Source of the DNA: Corynebacterium riegelii
GTDB taxonomy: Bacteria; Actinomycetota; Actinomycetes; Mycobacteriales; Mycobacteriaceae
Direction: 5' to 3'
Length of the DNA stretch: 64,000 bases
Assembly (NCBI RefSeq): GCF_016728505.1
Contig: NZ_CP068159.1
Span: 558,001 to 622,000 of the forward strand
The position numbers and the translations under genes are program-made. Shown here in pieces: positions 25,279 to 32,303 of this stretch (positions within the stretch are counted from its first letter, which is position 1; the number at the start of each line of letters is the position of its first letter). Under the pieces are notes generated by a model that ran no database searches, was not told the origin of the DNA, and saw only the letters and a list, made by a program, of their open reading frames with translations.

Positions 25279-25315
25279 TTGCTTGTAGCTGTTTAGAGTG
25301 CAGATGCGTGAGCTG

Positions 25316-25460
25316 CTTTAACACTTTTTAGCACTTTATTGCCACTTTGTGTTTACACTTTACAACCTTGCCTACCTGCATCTTTTCCACTTTTAAACTT
25401 GCCAAATAGGCAATTTTGCAAGTTTAAGTTGCACTTTGCGCGCTAACTTTTGCACTTTTC
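25316..25460. repeat. CACTTT array (U4)
   Basis: Seven CACTTT hexamers, aligned with those of U3 and U5, around the near-palindrome AAACTTGCC...GCAAGTTT. Again no AlbA_2 gene follows. Confidence 0.8.
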
Positions 25461-25576
25461 CTAGCTTTGCAGTTTCGGTTTTGCAGTTTGCGGTTAATGC
25501 TAGGCCCTGTCATCGGGTAGGCCTACGGGGCAACGGAGGTGCGGGTTAGCGCTTGATGCGGGTGGTACCTCAAAGC

Positions 25577-25707
25577 GATTGCGGCGAATATCTGCCAAAC
25601 CGGGGATAGTTGCCGCAATAGGCCCGAAACTGTGAGCCCGCTGCCAGCCGTGGCAGCTATCCCCGGTTTGGCAACATGCTGCCGCAATCCAAAAAAGCTC
25701 TACCCGA
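25577..25707. repeat. Inverted double core (U4 right end)
   Basis: Forward core, spacer with CCCGAAACTGTGAGCC, then a reverse core in the GGCAGCTATCCCC variant ending AAAAAAGCTCTACCCGAGG. Confidence 0.9.
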
Positions 25708-25818
25708 GGTCCGAGGAATCAGAACCATGCTTTCCAGAGTGTGGTTGTGTCAAATAGGCATTCGCCCTGTGCGGTGAACTGCTGAGGTTTGCGGGAGGTG
25801 TGTCAGTGTCTTTCCACA

Positions 25819-25836
25819 ATGGCCGATAACGGCCAT
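25819..25836. promoter_or_regulatory. Inverted repeat upstream of HipA-like kinase
   Basis: ATGGCCG ATAA CGGCCAT, perfect 7-bp arms, 69 bp upstream of the TTG start at 25905. Candidate operator. The remaining 25708-25904 contains nothing else recognisable. Confidence 0.5.
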
Positions 25837-25904
25837 ACTTAGCGACTATCGTTTATGGAGAATGCACGACAAGTGAATGGCACCGGCTGTAAGGGGGAGT
25901 TTAT

Positions 25905-26672
25905 TTGCAAAACGATACACCGAGACCAGCGATAGTTTCGGTTACAAAGACTGCGAATACCGGAACCCGTCCATTCCTTGCTCTTACAGATTCCGGAGAC
26001 TACTACTGGTGCAAGCAACTGCATAACGATCATGGACCACAATCCACAATTAATGAGGTCGTTTGCTCAGTAATCGGAGATGCCCTAGGTGCGCCAGTCG
26101 CGCCTTGGGCACTCGTTGATGTTCCGCCCGAACTTGTAGGAACTTCCACCCCATCTGGACAAGCTGGCGTAACTAACACAGTTCAAAGTCTGCCGGTTTT
26201 TGGGTCGAAGCTATTTCACTTCGCGGACATTTGGGATGCTTCCGAAAAAATTCGTTTCACACGTCGAGACGGCAATGAGGAGAGGATTCCCCGACTGATT
26301 GCCTTGTGGATACTCTGCAACGCCAAAGACCTGCAGGTTATTCATGACACCTCAGATGACATGCGTATTTATTCCGTCGACCACGGGATGTGGTTCGGGT
26401 CCGACGAGTCTTTGTGGGTATTAGCCCCGTCATCAGAGCTCTATGGGCGAACCGAGATTGGCCACCCTCAACAAGCTATCCCCAAACATTTCTGGTGTGA
26501 AGCATTGGATGCGGTTGCCTCGTTGAGTCCGGATCTCAAAGTGGACGTTCTGTGTGCAATTCCTGAAGAATGGGAGGTCCCACACCATCAGGTAGAAATT
26601 TTGGTGCAATACTGCTTAGACCGCCGTGAGTACACCATCGAGCGGCTTCGGCAAGAGATGCTGCACGTTTGA
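25905..26672 (+). CDS. HipA-like kinase domain protein (HipA_2 type)
   Basis: A 255-residue protein resembling the stand-alone HipA-like family: NTGTRPFLALTDSGDYYWCK then STINEVVCSVIGDALGAPVA near the N-terminus, matching the nucleotide-binding lobe, and SVDHGMWFGSD in the second half. Classical HipA catalytic motifs are not obvious, so kinase activity is uncertain. The start is TTG, with AAGGGGGAG 6 nt upstream. It is followed by a DUF3037 gene, the usual partner of this family; no HTH antitoxin is present. Confidence 0.65.
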   Translation: MQNDTPRPAIVSVTKTANTGTRPFLALTDSGDYYWCKQLHNDHGPQSTINEVVCSVIGDALGAPVAPWALVDVPPELVGTSTPSGQAGVTNTVQSLPVFGSKLFHFADIWDASEKIRFTRRDGNEERIPRLIALWILCNAKDLQVIHDTSDDMRIYSVDHGMWFGSDESLWVLAPSSELYGRTEIGHPQQAIPKHFWCEALDAVASLSPDLKVDVLCAIPEEWEVPHHQVEILVQYCLDRREYTIERLRQEMLHV

Positions 26673-26682
26673 AGGAGGTGCT

Positions 26683-27534
26683 ATGAAATTCCGCTACTGG
26701 ACGCTGACTCTCCAGCATGACCCGTCGTTATTAGACCGGCAGGGGATCGGCGTTGTTGCAGAGGGCGAAGACGGCGCCTCAGCGGCGCGAATCATTTCAA
26801 CCGGCGACCTCCGCACCAACGGCATGTCAGACGCAGCCAAAACGGCAGCACGTACAGTTCTGGATACGCTTCGCGAAGAATTGACCCCCCTCGTTTCTGA
26901 TCAGCCAATTCTCCAGTTCGGACCTAGCACGGAGATCCGCACTTTCCTGAACACCGCAAATCAGCGTTGGAATAACTTTGTGGAGGTTCAAAGTGATCGC
27001 ACTTTGGCCGTCGATATGGAGCTCGGCGAAGTCGTTGACTACTTGTTCAGCATGTATATCCGCAGCACACCTGCGTCCCACAAGACTCCGCAGCAAAGAC
27101 TCCAAGAAAAAGTGTGGCGCGCATACGAAGGCGTTCCACAGGTCGCTGCCTTGCTGCGTCGCCAACCGACCACAACGTTTGCTGGTGTGAACGTCCGAAC
27201 GGATCTTGCTCTGATTGATGACAACGAGGTTAAAGAGCTGGTCCGAACCGTTCCGTTCAACATCGATCCTGACCCGAGGCGGCTCCAAGGCGTAGACGCC
27301 TGGACCATGCGAGTGTTCAACCTACGGAAGAACGGTGGCCAACTCGACTCCCGGGGCGAGTCCATCACGCTTCCGAACAACGTTCCCGTTTCAGTCATCT
27401 ATGCACCGCCCAATACACGAGAACAATACGAAACCTTTGACCTGATCACTCAAAACTGGTCGGATTTTCAGATCGAATCCGTCTCTGCCCTTCATGCAAA
27501 AGAGCATGTGTTGGCGTTGGCTGAACGCATTTAG
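26683..27534 (+). CDS. DUF3037 family protein
   Basis: A 283-residue protein. The N-terminus MKFRYWTLTLQHDPSLLDRQ and GIGVVAEGED match the DUF3037 start (tyrosine-rich strand then N/GIGVV). The frame continues upstream inside the preceding gene, but the AAGGAGG Shine-Dalgarno 4 nt before the ATG fixes the start at 26683. Located 10 nt after the HipA-like gene. DUF3037 genes commonly sit beside HipA-like kinases, so the pair probably works together, possibly as a toxin-antitoxin-like or defence module. Confidence 0.65.
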   Translation: MKFRYWTLTLQHDPSLLDRQGIGVVAEGEDGASAARIISTGDLRTNGMSDAAKTAARTVLDTLREELTPLVSDQPILQFGPSTEIRTFLNTANQRWNNFVEVQSDRTLAVDMELGEVVDYLFSMYIRSTPASHKTPQQRLQEKVWRAYEGVPQVAALLRRQPTTTFAGVNVRTDLALIDDNEVKELVRTVPFNIDPDPRRLQGVDAWTMRVFNLRKNGGQLDSRGESITLPNNVPVSVIYAPPNTREQYETFDLITQNWSDFQIESVSALHAKEHVLALAERI

Positions 27535-27542
27535 CACTTGAT

Positions 27543-27893
27543 TTAGCACTTGATGTGGGTGGGGGTTTTGCCGCGGGCGATTTCGTCGATAAGCAAGTCC
27601 ATCCTGCGGATCTTTTGCATCAACGCATCTTCCACCTCCTGGACCCGCACGCCACACACCGTGCCCGTGATCAGGTCCGTGTTGGGGTGGAGGGTGATCT
27701 GGCTGAGGAAGTCTCGTAGCGACAAGTCTTGCGCGGCCTCCAGCCCGTCCGAATCGAGGCCGGTGAACCACCCGAGGATGTCATCCAGCTCCTCGCGCGT
27801 GTGGCCTTTGCGCTCCACTTTGGCCAGATAGTTGGCGTAAATGTCGCCGAAGCGGTAGTTGAATACGCGCTCAAGTTTCGCCTGCTCGTCCAT
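27543..27893 (-). CDS. DUF2200 family protein
   Basis: A 116-residue DUF2200 protein with VFNYRFGDIYANYLAKVERK, ILGWFTGLDSDGL and TGTVCGVRVQEVEDALMQKI, all characteristic. The family is widespread and uncharacterised; length and motifs are complete. ATG 27893 has AAAGGAG 7 nt upstream. It converges on the DUF3037 gene with 8 bp between stops. Confidence 0.88.
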   Translation of the reverse strand: MDEQAKLERVFNYRFGDIYANYLAKVERKGHTREELDDILGWFTGLDSDGLEAAQDLSLRDFLSQITLHPNTDLITGTVCGVRVQEVEDALMQKIRRMDLLIDEIARGKTPTHIKC

Positions 27894-28098
27894 GGGTGGG
27901 CTCCTTTGTCGGGGTGGGTGGTGTCGCTGCTTTCGTGGTTGGTGCCATCTATACCGCAGAGCGATTGCGGCGAATATCTGCCAAACCGGGGATAGTTGCA
28001 TTGGCTGACAGGTGATTGCCAGGTTTTAGGTTTGGCCGAGGGCTGGACGAGACACTGGTAGCGCATACGGCTGCGCCCGAGACACACCCCCGGCGCGT

Positions 28099-28181
28099 CA
28101 CTAGCAGACAATGACTTTGACCCTACATTTCCCCAGGTCGGTTGTCTCTACTCATAGCAGTTTTTGCGTTGTGTGCTAGTG
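28099..28181. repeat. 83-bp inverted-repeat element, copy in U5
   Basis: Outer arms CACTAGCA / TGCTAGTG are intact. The inner arm reads GGTTGTCT instead of GATTGTCT, which keeps a G-U pair if folded as RNA. Confidence 0.65.
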
Positions 28182-28219
28182 CCCGGACGAAGATTGGGCT
28201 TATGGTCAGGCTCGCTTGT

Positions 28220-28243
28220 GCGTTAGCGAACGCTGCGCGGTAG
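28220..28243 (+). pseudogene. 3' remnant of small secreted-protein gene
   Basis: Eight codons including the stop (ALANAAR) are all that is left. The sequence beyond is the shared downstream region TTGCTTCTAGCTGTTTAGAG. Confidence 0.6.
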
Positions 28244-28280
28244 TTGCTTCTAGCTGTTTAGAGTGCGGATGTGTGAGTCT

Positions 28281-28470
28281 CTTTAACACTTTTTAACACT
28301 TTATTGTCACTTTGCTTTTACACTTTGTCGCCGTGTCTACCTGCAGCTTTTCCACTTTCCAACTTGCAAAATAGGCAATTTTGCAAGTTTAAGTTGCACT
28401 TTTGCCGACCACTTTTGCACTTTGCCCGGTTTTGCAGGTTTAGTTTTGCAGTTTGCAGTTTGCAGTTAAT
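28281..28470. repeat. CACTTT array, left of AlbA_2 gene 2 (U5)
   Basis: Eight CACTTT hexamers and a perfect inverted repeat AACTTGCAAAAT / ATTTTGCAAGTT (28361-28389, 5-nt loop AGGCA), then GCAGTTTGCAGTTTGCAGTT. It lies past the 3' end of the gene at 28595. The stretch 28471-28594 shows nothing recognisable. Confidence 0.8.
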
Positions 28471-28594
28471 GCTGAGACCTGTCATCGGGAAGGCCTGCGG
28501 GGCAACGGACGTGCGGGTTGCGCTTGGTTCGGGTGGGGTGATGTGCGCCTGCTGCCGTCATGCATGCCTTCTAGGCCTGCCTGCTGGGCAGTAA

Positions 28595-30352
28595 TTAGGC
28601 AGTAGCTGCCAAGTAGTAGCGAGTCTCGGGTTTGCCGCGGCCGCCGATCATGATGACGAAGTTGGCGTCGATTAGCAGGCGAAGCGCGTAGCGAACCTGA
28701 CCTTCTGCAAGTTGCGTGTCCAGTTCGATTTCCCGTAACGACTTTCCTAAACCTGCTCCATCGCGGATGCTGGCATAAACCGGCAAAGCATTCTTGCTCA
28801 GCTGCCCAACTTCTTCCGACCGGTCTTCGCTGGCAGTGACTGGTTCTCGGCGCGGATGGCGCATGGTTTCGCCGCCCTCGGAAACAAGGCTGTAGATTCC
28901 CGCGTATTCTTCCACAACACCAAGGGCCTCCAGCTTTTCAAGCATCATGGTGCACTTTTTGTCGCTCATCGGCCGATAATCAGCGATGATTCGTGACCGT
29001 TCCGCAGGACCATAGGCACGTAGATTTACTAACAAATCTTCCTGATTCGGAGTGAGCGGCCCAACGGATTGCTGCAACGACTCAAGCCACGAATCCTCAT
29101 CAGGAGAGAATCGCGAACCTCGGGGAAATACAACCTTGAATTCCACCCCAGTATCGATGAACTGTGGGCGTGGCAAACGAGCTTCGCGCAAAGCTGCGAC
29201 GATTTCCTGGATGCCGCCGCCTTCGCCTTCGATGACGCGGGAGTCGTCGTCAAGCCGAAGGCTCCTAGCCATTTCATACAGACGCTTGTTTACAGCCGAT
29301 TTGGCCAAGGCGGGCCCACCCAGCTGATCAACGGAAATGCCCCGCAGACCGCCGGGGTTGACCACGACCAATGCGCGGTCAGTTACACGGATTTCAATCT
29401 TTTTCCCGGTATCCAGGGAGGGTCCAAGATCGCGGTGTACCAGCGCATTCGCAATGACTTCACGTACGGCAGATGTTGGAAACTCGGGAGTGTCTACAAG
29501 ATTTCCGGAGTCGTTGTAACGGCTTACCGTGTCGGTATTCCTGCGGACCCAAAGCATGGCGTCCTGCAACATAACGGGCACCGGCCCCTCAATCTCTTTG
29601 AGGTTTTTGTTGCGAATACCGCTACCATCCCTGGCCAGGCGAACCGCTGCGGTTGCACCAAGTGCCGGCTCCTGTGCTTGAGGCAAGTAGCCCATCGCGT
29701 ACAGGCCACCGCGGCGAATATTGCCAGCAGCATCCGTCACCCCGGTCATTTGCAGCAAGCGCTCATCGTCTTCAATCTTCCCCAGCCGAGGGCTGGAATC
29801 ACGGACTATCCGCACATAGGAGGCCAAGAGCTTCGCATCCAGCAGTGCCGTGTCAGTACCTGGTAGCGATTCAAAGTCATACTGCGGAGTCTTGCCTTCA
29901 GCAAGTGCTGCCAGTTGAAGCATCCGGAGGTCATTAGCGTTCATCGCGTAATCTCCGTCAGCCTGACGCAGGTAGGGCATCCCCTTGACCGTCGCTGGTT
30001 TCTCCTGCGGCATAAGTGGCAACACTTCCACGACAACCACATCGCGGTTTTGCACTTTAAGTGGCAAACAATTGATTTGCGGGGATGGGTCCACCGCAGT
30101 CCGGCTTATTTGCGTGACCGCTTTTATCATTTTGGCTGGATTGGCCACCCCGGTAACTTCGAAACCCCGCCGCTCATCCACCCCAAGAATGATGGTTCCT
30201 GGCTGCGGCATATTTGCAAAAGCGCAGATCGTCTTCGCCAGGTTTTCCGGCACTTCCTCTGCGGCACGCTTGCACTCGATCAAGGTTGTGTCGTCACCGA
30301 ACGCCCTCAGTTGCGACAACACCTCAAGCAGCCGTTGCTCATTCCAATTCAC
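28595..30352 (-). CDS. Schlafen/AlbA_2-domain ATP-binding protein (2)
   Basis: A 585-residue protein. AlbA_2 signature: TTLIECKRAAEEVPENLAKT then ICAFANMPQPGTIILGVDE (about 22-62). GHKL-type motif: VIANALVHRDLG (about 298-309) and NPGGLRGIS. It ends in a winged-helix region (about 500-580). Same architecture as the 8526 gene but clearly diverged. The GTG at 30352 follows TAAAGT by 6 nt; that -10 box is the complement of an ACTTTA in the array, so the array reaches into the promoter. A further TTGCACTTTAAGTGGCAA site lies inside the coding sequence near 30050. Self-regulation is inferred. Confidence 0.8.
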   Translation of the reverse strand: MNWNEQRLLEVLSQLRAFGDDTTLIECKRAAEEVPENLAKTICAFANMPQPGTIILGVDERRGFEVTGVANPAKMIKAVTQISRTAVDPSPQINCLPLKVQNRDVVVVEVLPLMPQEKPATVKGMPYLRQADGDYAMNANDLRMLQLAALAEGKTPQYDFESLPGTDTALLDAKLLASYVRIVRDSSPRLGKIEDDERLLQMTGVTDAAGNIRRGGLYAMGYLPQAQEPALGATAAVRLARDGSGIRNKNLKEIEGPVPVMLQDAMLWVRRNTDTVSRYNDSGNLVDTPEFPTSAVREVIANALVHRDLGPSLDTGKKIEIRVTDRALVVVNPGGLRGISVDQLGGPALAKSAVNKRLYEMARSLRLDDDSRVIEGEGGGIQEIVAALREARLPRPQFIDTGVEFKVVFPRGSRFSPDEDSWLESLQQSVGPLTPNQEDLLVNLRAYGPAERSRIIADYRPMSDKKCTMMLEKLEALGVVEEYAGIYSLVSEGGETMRHPRREPVTASEDRSEEVGQLSKNALPVYASIRDGAGLGKSLREIELDTQLAEGQVRYALRLLIDANFVIMIGGRGKPETRYYLAATA

Positions 30353-30460
30353 ATTGCCACTTTAACACTTATTGCCAATTTTATGACCTCCTGTTTTTCC
30401 TATTTAATTTGCACTTTTAGCAGTTTAGATTGTTCAAAGTAGCAATTAACACTTTTACTG
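30353..30460. repeat. CACTTT array, promoter side of AlbA_2 gene 2 (U5)
   Basis: GCCACTTTAACACTTATTGCC covers the -10 region. GCACTTTTAGCAG, CAAAGTAG and AACACTTTTAC follow. Fewer sites than the left array but the same motif. Confidence 0.7.
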
Positions 30461-30489
30461 CTTAGGGGTTTTCTGTTTTCGGCCCATAC

Positions 30490-30630
30490 ATAGCTTTTTT
30501 CAAATGCGGCGAATATCTGCCAAACCGGGGATAGTTGCCGCAATAGGCCTGAAACTGTGAGCCAGCTGCCAGCCGTGGCAGATATCCCCGGTTTGGCAAC
30601 ATGCTGCCGCAATTCAAAAAAGCACTACCC
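30490..30630. repeat. Inverted double core (U5 right end)
   Basis: Forward core (AGCTTTTTTCAAATGCGGCG), spacer CTGAAACTGTGAGCCAGC, reverse core ending GCAATTCAAAAAAGCACTACC. The most complete composite, with T-tract and A-tract at its two ends. It is followed by 100 bp without features up to the GIY-YIG gene. Confidence 0.9.
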
Positions 30631-30733
30631 GTGGTCCGGAGTCCGAAGGAACGGGAGACAGGCCCACTCCCGTGGACCATAATGGTTTCACAATCACCAA
30701 AACTGACGCGCACGATGACCTGGAGGCCACAGC

Positions 30734-31819
30734 ATGGCAAAGCAGAAGCTCATTCAACTCTTTCTTATCGACGGCACCGCCGACGGCCCCGTCAAAGCGT
30801 CAATTTTGGGCTGGCTGGGCAGGGTGTATTCGATTCCCGTGCAAGAGCTGAGGCGCCCAGACATCAACTCGCGCCCTGACTTGAATACCCATGCGATTTA
30901 CTTCCTCGTGGGAACTGACAACGAGACGGATGAGCCACTGATCTACGTTGGGCAAGCAGGGCCTAGGAAATCTGCTCCGTCGCTTGCTCGCGTCTTCGAG
31001 CACTTGAAGAATGATGAACGCAACGAAAAAGTGGACCCCGAGGAAATGGAAGAGATCCGTTCCCTTGAGGAGCGCGCGTGGTTCAACCGCGCGATTTACC
31101 TGTGTACCAGCGATAACTCCTGGGGTCCGACAGAACTGAACTATCTGGAGAATGCCTTCTACAAGTTGGTGAAGCAGGTTGGCACCTTCCAGATCGGAAA
31201 CAAGAGCGAGCCACCTGCAGGCAACGTTGTTGAGGAGCACATCCCGGTGCTGGATGACTACATTCAAAACACGCGCCTCATCCTGAAGTCTCTCGGTATC
31301 GATGCCTTTGAAACTCCGCTTGGAGACGCGTCCGCATCAAACACCTCGAAGAGCACCATTACTAACGACGTCCGCGACACCGACCCCATCTTCGAAATCG
31401 GATCACCCAACACGTTCCATGGTGAGGCGCGTCAGAACGCCGACAAGTTCGTGGTGCTCAAGGGCGCTGTCCTTAGTGAAACGATTGTCCCGAGTGCGCC
31501 GCGAAGCGTAGCCCGCAACCGTGAGATCCATGCTCACGCTATCCAGGGCAACCGTCTGATTAAGGACATCCCTTTCTCAAGCCCAACTGCCGCTGCTGCT
31601 TTTCTGAGTGGTAACTCCGTGAGCGGACCGAAGGCTTGGAAGGTGAAGGGGCGCAACATATCGCTGGCGGAGTGGGTGGACACAGATTCTCCGCGCCCAG
31701 CCGAAGAATCGGCAAACTTGGCGCAGGTTACCGAGGAAGTAGCAGAGGTTGTGGCGGCTACCGTGACTCCAGTCGAGGAAGAAAGCCACGCTGTGGCCGT
31801 GCAACCGGATCAGACGTAG
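30734..31819 (+). CDS. GIY-YIG nuclease-fold protein with DUF4357
   Basis: A 361-residue protein. GIY-YIG-like strands AIYFLVG (54-60) and LIYVGQAG (69-76) with a following LARVFEHL helix mark the nuclease fold. A C-terminal DUF4357-like domain (about 235-310) includes KGAVLSETIVPSA and AAAAFLSGNSVSGPKAWKVK. The last 40 residues are a low-complexity acidic tail. Likely a DNA-acting or modification-linked enzyme of the accessory region. TGGAGG lies 7 nt before the ATG. It is convergent with the 81-residue gene. Confidence 0.8.
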   Translation: MAKQKLIQLFLIDGTADGPVKASILGWLGRVYSIPVQELRRPDINSRPDLNTHAIYFLVGTDNETDEPLIYVGQAGPRKSAPSLARVFEHLKNDERNEKVDPEEMEEIRSLEERAWFNRAIYLCTSDNSWGPTELNYLENAFYKLVKQVGTFQIGNKSEPPAGNVVEEHIPVLDDYIQNTRLILKSLGIDAFETPLGDASASNTSKSTITNDVRDTDPIFEIGSPNTFHGEARQNADKFVVLKGAVLSETIVPSAPRSVARNREIHAHAIQGNRLIKDIPFSSPTAAAAFLSGNSVSGPKAWKVKGRNISLAEWVDTDSPRPAEESANLAQVTEEVAEVVAATVTPVEEESHAVAVQPDQT

Positions 31820-31835
31820 CACCCGTGAGGCGCGG

Positions 31836-32081
31836 CTATAAAGCCGAAACGGCGCGTGCCCACTCAGTAGGCGTAGGAAGCTCGTCAGTAGTGAAGTAGC
31901 GGGAGTGCGTAACCTTGAGGTCATCGAGAGAGGCGGCACCAATGACCACGATTTCAACGTCTGGATTGGAGTTTTCAGACTCCGCCTCAAGACGAGCACG
32001 AATCGCTTGATCGGCGTCGGTGTACTCGGTCAGCTGGCGATCGCCCGTACGCCGGTTGTACACAATCAAGAAATGCTTCAT
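31836..32081 (-). CDS. Small hypothetical protein
   Basis: An 81-residue protein, MKHFLIVYNRRTGDRQLTEY..., acidic, with a predicted beta-alpha layout. A good ribosome site (AAGGAG, 7 nt) supports the ATG at 32081. Not recognised. Its end is 16 bp from the convergent GIY-YIG gene; the helicase genes lie upstream across core copy 11. Confidence 0.6.
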   Translation of the reverse strand: MKHFLIVYNRRTGDRQLTEYTDADQAIRARLEAESENSNPDVEIVVIGAASLDDLKVTHSRYFTTDELPTPTEWARAVSAL

Positions 32082-32177
32082 CGACTCTCTCCTTCCTCTC
32101 AAAACTAGATGGTTTGAAGGTTGTTATGCAGGTACGCAGCCACTCGAATTGGGTGAGGCATGAACTAGGCCTCTGAG

Positions 32178-32241
32178 CAATTGCGGCAGATATCCCCGGT
32201 TTGGCAACATGCTGCCGCAATTCAAAAAAGCTCCACCCGAG
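32178..32241 (-). repeat. Palindromic core repeat, copy 11
   Basis: Reverse-oriented core: CAATTGCGGCAGATATCCCC, then GGTTTGGCAACATGCTGCCG and AATTCAAAAAAGCTCCACCC. It is the last copy before the helicase genes; none was seen again until 61383. Confidence 0.9.
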
Positions 32242-32303
32242 GTCCGGAGGCCAGGGTCCCGAGAGCCACCCGAGGCCCGGGGCCAACTACCCCAAATCGA
32301 CAC

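Larger units (their letters stand above)
24717..25707 (+). repeat. Repeat unit U4
   Basis: Core (24717-24768), 83-bp element (24879-24961), truncated secreted-protein gene (25141-25278), CACTTT array (25316-25460), inverted double core (25577-25707). It also contains a diverged copy of the fic-upstream palindrome at 25030-25055. A direct repeat of U3. Confidence 0.85.
27961..28243 (+). repeat. Repeat unit U5, left part
   Basis: Core (27961-28003) followed by CATTGGCTGACAGGTGATTG, the 83-bp element (28099-28181) and a 24-nt remnant of the secreted-protein gene. The array, the AlbA_2 gene, a second array and the double core at 30490-30630 complete the unit. Confidence 0.8.
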
